A model generated the notes under the pieces. It was not told where the DNA came from. It searched no databases and saw only the letters and a list, made by a program, of their open reading frames with translations. 64,000 nt of DNA, from NCBI GenBank assembly GCA_035565975.1, contig DATMRT010000006.1:1-64000 (forward strand). The letters are read 5' to 3'. Below, in pieces: positions 26,543 through 34,900 of this stretch. This DNA is from Ga0077530 sp035565975. Its GTDB lineage: Bacteria; Pseudomonadota; Alphaproteobacteria; Rhizobiales; Hyphomicrobiaceae. The first letter of the stretch is position 1. Each line of letters begins with the position of its first letter. The translations under genes were made by a program, and so were the position numbers.

Positions 26543-27778
26543 ATGCCCGGCCCGCTCGATGGCATCCGCATCGTCGATCTGACCGCCGTCGTCTCCGGCC
26601 CGTTTGCGACGCTGCACCTCGCCGATATGGGCGCCGACGTCATCAAGATCGAGCCGCCCGAAGGCGACATCATGCGCAATCCGGGCACGCCGCCGACCAA
26701 GGGCATGGGGCCGATCTTTCTCGCTGCGAACCGCAACAAGAAGTCCCTCTGCCTCGACCTCAAGCGTCCCGAGGCCGTGGAGGTCGTCAAGCGCCTCGCC
26801 GCCGGTGCCGATGTCTTCGTGCACAACAACCGCCCGCAGGCCATCGAGCGGCTCGGCCTCGGATATGACGACATCCGCGCCGTCAATCCCTCGGTCGTCT
26901 ATGCCTACTGCCTCGGCTACAAGCGTTGCGGGCCTTACGGCGCCAAGCCGGCCTACGACGACCTCGTGCAGGGCGCGAGCGGCGCCGCCATGCTGACGGC
27001 GCGCGCTTCGGGCGGCGAGCCGCGCTTCATGCCGAGCCTCATCGTCGACAAGACGACAGGCCTCCATCTCGCCATGGCTATTCTTGGCGCCCTCGTGCAC
27101 CGCACGCGGACGGGGCAAGGCCAGCTCGTCGAAGTGCCCATGCTGGAGACGATCACCTCCTTCTGGCTCACCGAGCACCTTTACGATGCAACCTATGATC
27201 CGCCGCGCGGCCAGATCGGCTATGCGCGTCTGCTCAGTCCGCAGCGCCGGCCCTCGCGCTCGAAGGATGGCTACGTCTGCATTCTCATCGTCACGGACCG
27301 GCACTGGAATGCCTTCTGCACGAACCTCGGCCGCGAGGATCTGCGCACGGATCCGCGCCTCGCGACCATCGCCGCGCGCGCCAACCACCAGCCGCTCGTC
27401 CAGCAGATCGTGAACGATCTCGCGCCGAGCCGCACGACCGCGGAATGGCTCGAATTCTGCGATGCCCACGACATCCCGGCCATGCCGGTCAATGATCTTG
27501 ACGGCGTGCTCGAAGATCCGCACTTGCAGGCCACGGGCTTCTTCACAACGCGCGAGCATCCGACCGAAGGCCCCGTGCGCACCATCGCGAGCCCGCTCGG
27601 CTTCTCCGAGACGCCAACGGAGTTCCGCCGTCACGCCGGCTTCCTCGGCGCCGACGGTCCCGAAATTCTCGCGGCCGCGGGCTACACGGATACCGAAATT
27701 GCCGATCTCGAGTCGCGCGGTGTGATGAAGGTCGTGCGCCAAGTCCCTTCTCCCCGTTCTTCACGGGGAGAAGGTTAG
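26543..27778 (+). CDS. CaiB/BaiF family III CoA-transferase (second copy)
   Basis: A 411-aa formyl-CoA-transferase-like enzyme: RIVDLTAVVSGPFATLHLAD, VIKIEPPEGDIMRNPGT, NRNKKSLCLDLKRPE and NNRPQAIERLGL are family marks. It differs clearly from the copy at 3065-4336. A GAGGAC precedes the ATG. The last dozen residues (VPSPRSSRGEG) are read from a palindromic intergenic repeat, so the native C-terminus was probably near residue 399. It precedes an enoyl-CoA hydratase gene and may act in the same acyl-CoA pathway. Confidence 0.92.
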   Translation: MPGPLDGIRIVDLTAVVSGPFATLHLADMGADVIKIEPPEGDIMRNPGTPPTKGMGPIFLAANRNKKSLCLDLKRPEAVEVVKRLAAGADVFVHNNRPQAIERLGLGYDDIRAVNPSVVYAYCLGYKRCGPYGAKPAYDDLVQGASGAAMLTARASGGEPRFMPSLIVDKTTGLHLAMAILGALVHRTRTGQGQLVEVPMLETITSFWLTEHLYDATYDPPRGQIGYARLLSPQRRPSRSKDGYVCILIVTDRHWNAFCTNLGREDLRTDPRLATIAARANHQPLVQQIVNDLAPSRTTAEWLEFCDAHDIPAMPVNDLDGVLEDPHLQATGFFTTREHPTEGPVRTIASPLGFSETPTEFRRHAGFLGADGPEILAAAGYTDTEIADLESRGVMKVVRQVPSPRSSRGEG

Positions 27779-27862
27779 GATGAGGGGCGGCGGCAAACGC
27801 AAACGTCGCATAAGCTCCCGCCCCTCACCCTAACCCTCTCCCCGCAAGAGCGGGGAGAGGGA
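27744..27862. repeat. Inverted pair of palindromic intergenic repeats
   Basis: Two copies of the same core lie head to head: 27744-27790 and, in opposite orientation, 27816-27862. Each contains a CTCCCCG...CGGGGAG palindrome next to GGTTAGGATGAGGGG or its complement CCCCTCACCCTAACC. Together they could form a stem of about 45 bp around a 25-nt loop. The right copy and spacer match the distal part of the repeat at 16255-16331. The left arm overlaps the 3' end of the CoA-transferase gene. Confidence 0.8.
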
Positions 27863-27917
27863 AGAGGCGCGGTGTACTAGCGGTCGTGCGATGGCCCGCG
27901 ATGAGGGAGTTGGCGAC

Positions 27918-28733
27918 ATGGCAGGCGACGAGAACTTTGTGAGCATCGAGCGCGGTCTCGGACCGGACGGGCGTGTGGCGCTCGTGCGCTTCGACCGTCG
28001 CGACAACATCAATGCGCTCTCACCGGCTGCCATGCGCGAGCTACGCGCCGCAGCACGTTCCTTCGAAGATGACATCGAGACATCCGTCGTCGTGCTCACA
28101 GGGAACTCGCGTGCCTTCTCGGCAGGCTTCGATCTCAAGGACAACGAGCGTAAGTCCATGAAGGACGAGGGCCTCGGTGCCCTCAAACGCTCGATCGCGA
28201 CCGGTCCGCGCATGTGCCGAGCCTGGTACGAAATGGAGCAGGTGACGATCGCCGCCATCGAGGGCTTCTGCATCGGTGGTGGCGTGGCGCTTGCCGTCTC
28301 GCTCGACTTCCGCGTTGCGGGGCGCGGCGCGCATTTCCGTATTCCCGAGATCGATCTCGGCATGAACATGAGCTGGGGGTCGGTGCCGCGGATGCTGCAA
28401 CTCATGGGGCCGGCGCGCACGAAGCAGGCCGTGATGCTGGCCTCCGAGCGCATTTATGCCGAGCAGGCCTATGAGTGGGGCCTCGTCGAGCATCTGGCGG
28501 AGGACGGCAGCGCGCTGACGGCGGCGATGGCGCTCGCGGGGCGCATTGCGGCCGAGCCGCCTCTGCCGGTGAAGATGACCAAGCTCACGGTGAACCGGCT
28601 TTCGGGCGCGCTCGATGATCTCGCGAGCCATATGGATCTCGACCAGTTCATGCTGACGACGACGAGCGAGGATAGTGCCGAGGGGATCGCAGCATTCATC
28701 GAGCGCCGGCCTGCGCGCTTCCGGGGCCGCTGA
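27918..28733 (+). CDS. Enoyl-CoA hydratase/isomerase family protein
   Basis: A 271-aa crotonase-fold protein. The oxyanion-hole segments FSAGFDLKD and CIGGGVALA are present, and a FRIPEIDLGMNMSWG block carries the Glu at the position of one catalytic glutamate. ATG 27918 has an AGGGAG 8 nt upstream; ATG 27891 is poorer. It follows the CoA-transferase and precedes a hydrolase by 13 bp, suggesting a small acyl-CoA operon. Which crotonase reaction it performs cannot be told. Confidence 0.9.
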   Translation: MAGDENFVSIERGLGPDGRVALVRFDRRDNINALSPAAMRELRAAARSFEDDIETSVVVLTGNSRAFSAGFDLKDNERKSMKDEGLGALKRSIATGPRMCRAWYEMEQVTIAAIEGFCIGGGVALAVSLDFRVAGRGAHFRIPEIDLGMNMSWGSVPRMLQLMGPARTKQAVMLASERIYAEQAYEWGLVEHLAEDGSALTAAMALAGRIAAEPPLPVKMTKLTVNRLSGALDDLASHMDLDQFMLTTTSEDSAEGIAAFIERRPARFRGR

Positions 28734-28746
28734 TCGGGGCGCGCGC

Positions 28747-29553
28747 ATGTCGAGTGTGGTCAAGATTCTCGTGTATGTGGCGATCGCCTATGGGCTGATT
28801 GTCGCCGTCGCCTATTTCGCGCAACGTAGGTTTACGTACTTTCCGAACGCGACGCGCGTTGCGCCTGAAGAAACCGGTCTCGAAGGCTTCCGCGAGGTCG
28901 AGCTGCCGACACCGGACGGCGAACGGCTCATTGCGTGGTATGCGCCGGCGCCCGCCGGTCGTCCGACGCTTCTCTACTTTCATGGCAATGGTGGCGGGCT
29001 CTCAAATCGCGCCATGCGCTTCCAGCGCTATCAGCACGCGGGCTTCGGCGTCTTCGTGATGTCGTATCGTGGTTATAGCGGGAGCACGGGCCAGCCGAGC
29101 GAGGCCCAGAACATCGCCGACGCGCGTCTTGCCTATGATCATCTTATCAAGCTCGGCCTCAAGCCGGCGGACATCGTTCTCTACGGCGAGTCGCTCGGCA
29201 CGGGCGTCGCTGTACAGCTCGCGGCGAGCGTGCCTGTCGCGGGCGTCATCCTCGATGCGCCCTATACGTCGATCGTCGAGGTGGGGGCGAAGTCATATCC
29301 CATCCTGCCGCTGCGCTGGATCATGGTGGACCGTTACGAGAGCGACAAGCACATCGCCGACATCAAGGCGCCGCTGCTGATCCTCCACGGCGCCCGTGAT
29401 CCCATCATTCCGCTCGAAATGGGCCAGCGAATGCACGAGCTGGCACGGGAGCCGAAGCGCATTGTCGTGTTTCCCGAGGGACGCCATGTCGATCTCGACA
29501 AGTACGGTGCGGTCGACGTCGTGCGCGACTGGATCAACACACTGAAGCACTGA
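28747..29553 (+). CDS. Membrane-anchored alpha/beta hydrolase
   Basis: A 268-aa serine hydrolase of the Bem46/ABHD13-like group. An N-terminal membrane anchor (about 5-25) is followed by the oxyanion motif YFHGNGGG, the nucleophile elbow GESLGTG (Ser149), Asp218 in GARDPIIP and His247 in PEGRHVDL, so the triad is intact. The gene begins 13 bp after the enoyl-CoA hydratase stop. The substrate is unknown; thioester or lipid ester hydrolysis is inference from context. Confidence 0.85.
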   Translation: MSSVVKILVYVAIAYGLIVAVAYFAQRRFTYFPNATRVAPEETGLEGFREVELPTPDGERLIAWYAPAPAGRPTLLYFHGNGGGLSNRAMRFQRYQHAGFGVFVMSYRGYSGSTGQPSEAQNIADARLAYDHLIKLGLKPADIVLYGESLGTGVAVQLAASVPVAGVILDAPYTSIVEVGAKSYPILPLRWIMVDRYESDKHIADIKAPLLILHGARDPIIPLEMGQRMHELAREPKRIVVFPEGRHVDLDKYGAVDVVRDWINTLKH

Positions 29554-29663
29554 AGCGGCGAGTGACCGCCGCGCCACACTGACCTCGCTATCTCCGATCG
29601 TCAGCAACCGTCCTGTCGTCATGAGCGTATAGGGACATGGCAGGCCATCGGGGGGCGCCGGAC

Positions 29664-30011
29664 ATGAACCAGCTCATCAATCAGATCGTGCAGTTTCTGC
29701 AGCAGGGTATCGCGGCGATCTTCCGCTTTGTTCAGCTTATCTGGACGTGGTCGTTCGGCCAGATCGTGCACATCCTCCAATCGAACTGGCAGAGCCTGCC
29801 GGCGTGGAAGATCGTGGTCCTGGCGCTCGTCGTTCTCGCCATCGTCTACGTGCTTTACAAGGCGGTGATATCTCTTTGGAGCGCCGCCGAGAAAGTTCTG
29901 CTTGCCTTTGTTGCCCTGTTGACCGTCCTCATTACCGTCCTGCCGTATATCGTCATCGCAGGCCTGATCGCGGCCGGGGGCGGCTGGGTCATTCAGAACG
30001 TCAATTTCTGA
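29664..30011 (+). CDS. Hypothetical small membrane protein
   Basis: A 115-aa protein beginning MNQLINQIVQFLQQG. It has an amphipathic N-terminal half rich in Gln, Ile and Phe and two strong hydrophobic segments (about 48-66 and 76-107), ending GGWVIQNVNF. A start at 29637 is possible, but its Shine-Dalgarno is too close. The purine run GGGGGG lies before 29664. Family unknown. It may be cotranscribed with the CMD gene 35 bp downstream. Confidence 0.6.
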   Translation: MNQLINQIVQFLQQGIAAIFRFVQLIWTWSFGQIVHILQSNWQSLPAWKIVVLALVVLAIVYVLYKAVISLWSAAEKVLLAFVALLTVLITVLPYIVIAGLIAAGGGWVIQNVNF

Positions 30012-30046
30012 CGTCTCCTGCTTCGGTCAACTGGGAGGGCTGTTCG

Positions 30047-30808
30047 ATGAAGGTTGGACGCGAGGAACTGCGCCGTCGCGGTGCCGCGGTGCGCAAGGAA
30101 TTGGGGTTGCAGCGTGCCGAGGGCGGCGAGCCGCTGCCGAACTTCGACGACTTCATCGCGGAAGTCGCGTTCGGCGGCATCTGGGACCGACCGAACCTCG
30201 CAAAACCGGAGCGGATGCTTTGCGCCCTCGCTGTGCTCGGTCTCGGTCCGCATACAGCGCAGCTTCGCCAGCATATTGCTTCGGCGATCGATCTGGGTCT
30301 TGCCCCGCGCACCATCCTTGAAGTGTTCATGCAGGCCGGACTGTATGGCGGCTTCATAACGACGGAGAATGCCGGCCAAGTTGCGCAGCAGATCTTTGCC
30401 GCGCGCGGTTTGAAGGTTGCGCCGGAGCCGGCGCGCACCGATAGCGACGAGGTGCTCGACCGGCGCGGCAACGAGCTGATGGCTGACCTGCATGGCGATC
30501 GCGCGAGCCAGGGCTATGCGGCGCCGGGCAATAACGTGACCGGCGCGCTCTATCCTTCGGCGATCCGTTATGGGTACGGCGAGCTGTGGTCCAGGCCCGG
30601 GCTCGACCGCCGCCAGCGGATGCTCGTTGCGATCGCGGCCTTCACCGCTCTGGGTCTCGAGGGACAGCTCAAGAAGTTCGGCGCCTCGGCGCTCAACATC
30701 GGCCTCAAAAAGGAGGAGGTCATCGAGGCCATCATCCAGACCGGCCCATACAGCGGATTTCCCCGTGCACTCAATGGCCTCGCCCTGTTGAGCGATACGC
30801 TCGCCTAA
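30047..30808 (+). CDS. Double carboxymuconolactone-decarboxylase-like protein
   Basis: A 253-aa protein built from two CMD/AhpD-like repeats: FGGIWDRPNLAKPERMLCALAV with QAGLYGGF, and YGELWSRPGLDRRQRMLVAIAA with QTGPYSGFPRALNGL. Neither repeat shows the C-x-x-C redox pair of AhpD peroxidases, so the protein fits the decarboxylase-type or PcaC-like branch better than an alkyl-hydroperoxidase. GGGAGG lies 8 nt before the ATG. The true substrate is unknown. Confidence 0.85.
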   Translation: MKVGREELRRRGAAVRKELGLQRAEGGEPLPNFDDFIAEVAFGGIWDRPNLAKPERMLCALAVLGLGPHTAQLRQHIASAIDLGLAPRTILEVFMQAGLYGGFITTENAGQVAQQIFAARGLKVAPEPARTDSDEVLDRRGNELMADLHGDRASQGYAAPGNNVTGALYPSAIRYGYGELWSRPGLDRRQRMLVAIAAFTALGLEGQLKKFGASALNIGLKKEEVIEAIIQTGPYSGFPRALNGLALLSDTLA

Positions 30809-31015
30809 AGCGTCGTGCCTTAAGACTTACCTGAATTGCATCCCTGCAACTGGCGCTGCCAACCGGCACTGCTATGTTCGTTGGCCGTGACGACGGACGA
30901 TACGGTAGTCGCCCTTGCCGGTGCGGCAATTCGCGTGGCAGCCCGAGCCACAGCGGACTCGTAGGGGCAGCGATCACTTCCAACGGGCAGGGCGGGAAAC
31001 CGGAGCGAGGCAGCC

Positions 31016-31915
31016 GTGTCGATCGGGCTATGGGCGGTATTCACCGTGGTGGCGGCGTTCGGCCAGACGCTGCGCAATGCCATGCAGAAAGAGCTGACGG
31101 CGACGCTCGGCACGGTCGGCGCGACGCACGTGCGCTTCCTCTTCGGCCTGCCGTTCGCGCTGCTTTTTCTCGCCGGCGTGCTCGCGGCGACCGGTTATTC
31201 GTTTCCTGCGCTCAATCAGCGCATGATCCTGTGGAGCATCCTTGGCGCCGGGGCCCAGATCGCGGCGACGGCCATGCTTCTCGCCGCCCTCAAGCAGAAG
31301 TCGTTCGTGGTCACCACGGCGCTGATCAAGATCGAGCCGGTGCACGTCGCGCTGTTCGGGCTCGTCTTCCTCGGCGATGCGGTGAGCGTGCCGCTCATCG
31401 TGGCGATCCTGATCGCCTGCTCCGGCGTGCTGATCATGTCCTGGCCCAAGGATCAGGCGGCCGCGGTCGCCGATGGCGGCTGGAAGCCCGCGTTGCTCGG
31501 CATTGCGGCAGGCGCGATGTTCGGGGTCTCGGCGATCGGGTATCGCGGCGGCATCCTGGCACTCGAGCATCCGAACTTCGTCGTGGCCGCAACGACGACA
31601 CTTGCCGTCGGCCTGATCATGCAGACGGCCGCCTTGACGGCCTACCTCTGGCTGTTCGAGCGCGATCGCCTGATGGCCATCTTCCGAGCCTGGCGGCCGT
31701 CGGTGCTTGCGGGCTTCATGGGCGCCTTCGCCTCGCAGATGTGGTTCCTGGCGTTTGCGCTCGAGAGTGCCGCCAAGGTGCGCACACTGGCGCTCGTCGA
31801 GATCTTTTTCGCGCAGATCGTCGCCCGCAGCATGTTCAAGCAAGGCCTCGCTTCGCGCGAGGGACTCGGGATCGCGCTGGTTGTCGTCGGTGTAATCATT
31901 CTGCTCAATGTTTGA
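31016..31915 (+). CDS. EamA/DMT family transporter
   Basis: A 299-aa protein with about ten hydrophobic helices in two repeats, typical of the drug/metabolite transporter superfamily. The first-repeat segment HVRFLFGLPFALLFL, the KIEPVHVALFGLVFLGDAV block and a second-repeat equivalent near ALVEIFFAQIVARSMF are seen. The start is GTG 31016 with GAGG 5 nt upstream. Likely an exporter of amino acids or other metabolites; the substrate is unknown. Confidence 0.85.
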   Translation: MSIGLWAVFTVVAAFGQTLRNAMQKELTATLGTVGATHVRFLFGLPFALLFLAGVLAATGYSFPALNQRMILWSILGAGAQIAATAMLLAALKQKSFVVTTALIKIEPVHVALFGLVFLGDAVSVPLIVAILIACSGVLIMSWPKDQAAAVADGGWKPALLGIAAGAMFGVSAIGYRGGILALEHPNFVVAATTTLAVGLIMQTAALTAYLWLFERDRLMAIFRAWRPSVLAGFMGAFASQMWFLAFALESAAKVRTLALVEIFFAQIVARSMFKQGLASREGLGIALVVVGVIILLNV

Positions 31916-32121
31916 TCGCGCGGCCCCCGACTGCGGCGTCGCCGCCACATTTCCTCCCCGTACTGCCCCAACTGGCGCCGCAAACCTCCTACAAAAATCC
32001 GGACATGGTCAGCGTGAACCTTGGGGTAACGCTCCATTAATACTAAGCGCCTAATAAGCTTAACGGGAAACCGTGGGCGCGGTGTCGGGGGTTTGCGTCG
32101 CGTAGCCGAGTTGGGTGTCGT

Positions 32122-33423
32122 ATGTCGTTTCGTGCGTCTGTTGGCGTTCTCGCCGCTATTCTGCTCCTGCCGGGCACAAGCCTTGCCGCAGAGAGCCTTC
32201 CTCCCATCAAGCTCTCGCCGTCGAACGCGGTGCCGGAGTGCGTGACACCCGGCCGGCTGATGGCCTTCGTCAAGGACCGCAATCCGCGGCTTCGCCCCGA
32301 GTACGAGAAGATCGCCGTCGAATATATGCGCCACGGCGAAGCCCTCGGGATGCGCTGGGACTATGCTTTCTTCCAGATGGTCGTCGAGACGGGCTACCTC
32401 ACCTTCGAGCGTGAGAAGGGGCGGGCCGGCAACGTGCGCCCGCAGCAGAACAACTTCGCCGGCCTCGGCGCCACGGGGCGCGGCGTCTCGGGCGAGAGCT
32501 TCCCGGATGTCTCGACAGGTGTCCTCGCCCACCTTCAGCACGTGCTGATGTACACGGGCGAGCCGATCGATGCTCCGGTTGCCGAGCGCACGCGGAAGGT
32601 CATCGAGTGGAAGGTGCTCGATTCCTGGCGCGAGAAGATCAAAGGGCCGATGACCTTCGCGCATCTCGGCGAGCAATGGGCCAACTCCAAGGCCTACGGC
32701 GCGATGATCGAGAAGCACGCCGAGATTTTCGCCGAGCATTTCTGCGACATACCCGATCCGGCGCCCGAGCTTCTTGCCGAAGCCCGTCCCCAGCAGCGCG
32801 ATGCAGCCCGCACGCGAACGGCAGCCCAGGTCGAAGAGCCGGCGAAGTCCCGCGCGTCGACGCCGCCGGCTGTATCCGGTCGCGAGCTCGCTCAGCGGGC
32901 AGTCGAAGAGGCGCAAGCGCGTGGTGAGATGCGCCGCAGCAGCCTTGGCGGCCCCGGTTTTGGTGCGCTCGCCCATGAAGGTGCCGCCCCGGCCACAGCG
33001 AACCCGCATGTTGAAACGGCCTCGCTCGGTGCGGGTGCCCGCGTCAATCCCATGCCGCCGGCAAACGCGCGGCCGAGCGAACCGGCAACGCCGCTCTCGC
33101 CGCTCATGCAGGCGGCCTCGACCGTCGGCAGCATGCTGAAGAGCATGACCGCGCCTCCTCCTCCTGCCGCGCCTGCGCCGCCGGCTGCCAAGACATCCTG
33201 CCGCGTGTGGACGGCGAGCTATGGGGGCACCAAGGCCATCCTCATCAAGGCCCCGTCTGCCGAGGGCGTGAGCTACACGGTGCTCGACGTCAACGAGGGC
33301 GCCGAGAAGCGCGAAGCCGCGGCCTTCATCGCCGCTTACGCCAAGGGCGGCCAAATCGAGAGCACATTCACAAGTCAAATTCAGGCGCTGGAGAAGGCCT
33401 TCGAGCTTTGCCCGGAAGGGTGA
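32122..33423 (+). CDS. Secreted glucosaminidase-like protein, copy 1
   Basis: A 433-aa protein with a signal peptide (about 1-23). Residues about 40-210 look like a GH73/glucosaminidase-type lysozyme fold: YAFFQMVVETGYLTF with candidate catalytic Glu89, then QQNNFAGLGATGRG and SFPDVSTGVLAHLQHVL. A long Ala/Pro-rich linker (about 213-355) leads to a small C-terminal domain beginning CRVWTASYGG (about 362-433). It is predicted to cleave or bind peptidoglycan in the periplasm. The next gene is a paralogue. The C-terminal domain is not one I can name. Confidence 0.75.
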   Translation: MSFRASVGVLAAILLLPGTSLAAESLPPIKLSPSNAVPECVTPGRLMAFVKDRNPRLRPEYEKIAVEYMRHGEALGMRWDYAFFQMVVETGYLTFEREKGRAGNVRPQQNNFAGLGATGRGVSGESFPDVSTGVLAHLQHVLMYTGEPIDAPVAERTRKVIEWKVLDSWREKIKGPMTFAHLGEQWANSKAYGAMIEKHAEIFAEHFCDIPDPAPELLAEARPQQRDAARTRTAAQVEEPAKSRASTPPAVSGRELAQRAVEEAQARGEMRRSSLGGPGFGALAHEGAAPATANPHVETASLGAGARVNPMPPANARPSEPATPLSPLMQAASTVGSMLKSMTAPPPPAAPAPPAAKTSCRVWTASYGGTKAILIKAPSAEGVSYTVLDVNEGAEKREAAAFIAAYAKGGQIESTFTSQIQALEKAFELCPEG

Positions 33424-33523
33424 GAACGACGGGCCGACGAGAACGAGGGAGCGGTTGTGGGGGAGCGGACGTCAGAAGCCGCGCAACCGTTCATATGATC
33501 GAATGACGGGGATCAATAGCCAC

Positions 33524-34726
33524 ATGCGTGCGTGCGCGCGCCCTTCGCTGGGGCGCAAGGCTTGTCTCGCCTTCCTGCTCGGACTGCCGGTGTTTCTCGG
33601 CGGCGCCGCGACCATCGCGGGGCCCGCGGCCGCTCTGCCGGAAATTCGCACGCACGAGCGCAATCGCGTGCCCGCCTGCGTGACGCCCGAGCGGCTCATG
33701 CAGTACCTCGAGCAGCGCAACCGGCGGCTGCTGCCGCAGTTCAGGTCGATCGCCCGCTATTACAAGGTCCATGGCGAGCGCTATCACGTGCGCTGGGACT
33801 ACGCCTTCTATCAGATGCTGATCGAGACCAACTTCCTCACGTACCGTGCGCCAAGCGGCAAGTGGGGAGATGTGAAACCGAGCCAGAACAATTTCGCCGG
33901 CATCGGCGCGACGGGCGGTGGCGCACCCGGCGACCGCTATCCCGATGTCTCGACCGGCGTCCTCGCGCAGATCCAGCATCTCGTCGCCTACTCCGGCGAA
34001 ATGGTCGATAAGCCCGTGGCGCCGCGCACGCGCGAGGTCCAAGACAAGGTCGTGGAGTTGTCGCGCGCGCTGAAGCGCCCCGTGACATGGCGCGATCTCG
34101 CCGGCCGCTGGGCCGTCGACAAGAAATATGGTGCATCCATCGAGTTCATCGCCGAGCGCTTCCGGGCGCGGTTCTGCGATGGCGCACCGGAGATGCAGGT
34201 CGCTGCAAACACGCGCGCGGCACCGGCGAGACCGCAAACCCTGGCCGATCTGGCGCCTACATCGGCAGCACGGTCATCGGGGCCGGGGCGGACCACGGCG
34301 CGCGGTCGCGTGCTCCCGCCTGACGAGGTCCTCGTCGTGAATGACGACGACGAGCCGACGAGCGCGAGGAATGTCCGCACCGCAGCGGCGGCGCCTACAA
34401 CACAAGGGCGCGCTCCATCAGCACCGCCTGCTGCCGCGCCGCCGCTCGTGCAGGCGCCCACACCTGCCGAGCGCCCGCGCGCGTGCAAAGTGTGGACGGC
34501 GAGCTATGGTGGCAGCCGCAATGTGCTCATTCAGACGATCGTCGGCGAGGAGTTGCACCTGACGGCGCTGCAGGTGCTCGATGGCCAGGAGGAAGAACTC
34601 GCCGCGAACTTCATCGCGACGCACGCCATCGGCGGCCACCGCCTTGGGGGGGCCTTCCCGAATCGCGAGGCGGCCCTGATCCGCGCTTTCAATATCTGCC
34701 CACAGGCGGCGCGCCTCCAGCGCTGA
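33524..34726 (+). CDS. Secreted glucosaminidase-like protein, copy 2
   Basis: A 400-aa paralogue with the same three-part plan: export signal, glucosaminidase-like domain (YAFYQMLIETNFLTY, SQNNFAGIGATGGG, YPDVSTGVLAQIQHL), disordered Ala/Thr/Pro linker and the terminal domain starting CKVWTASYGGSRNVLIQ. Three in-frame starts compete (GTG 33455, ATG 33503, ATG 33524). I chose 33524 because GGGG lies 12 nt upstream and the signal peptide is then of normal length. It is followed after 174 bp by the multidomain protein at 34901. Confidence 0.73.
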   Translation: MRACARPSLGRKACLAFLLGLPVFLGGAATIAGPAAALPEIRTHERNRVPACVTPERLMQYLEQRNRRLLPQFRSIARYYKVHGERYHVRWDYAFYQMLIETNFLTYRAPSGKWGDVKPSQNNFAGIGATGGGAPGDRYPDVSTGVLAQIQHLVAYSGEMVDKPVAPRTREVQDKVVELSRALKRPVTWRDLAGRWAVDKKYGASIEFIAERFRARFCDGAPEMQVAANTRAAPARPQTLADLAPTSAARSSGPGRTTARGRVLPPDEVLVVNDDDEPTSARNVRTAAAAPTTQGRAPSAPPAAAPPLVQAPTPAERPRACKVWTASYGGSRNVLIQTIVGEELHLTALQVLDGQEEELAANFIATHAIGGHRLGGAFPNREAALIRAFNICPQAARLQR

Positions 34727-34900
34727 GGCGCCCATCATAGATGGCTCCTGCGCAGCGGCGTCGAGCCTCGCGGACGGGCTCACTGCCCAGCGCGATATCT
34801 CCATCAAAGTGTGCATAAGCTATTGCACCCCCAACGTTGCCATGTGACAGTTGCGTGATAGTTCTGTGACAACTGCTGCTGGCTTCCAACGGATGGGGAC

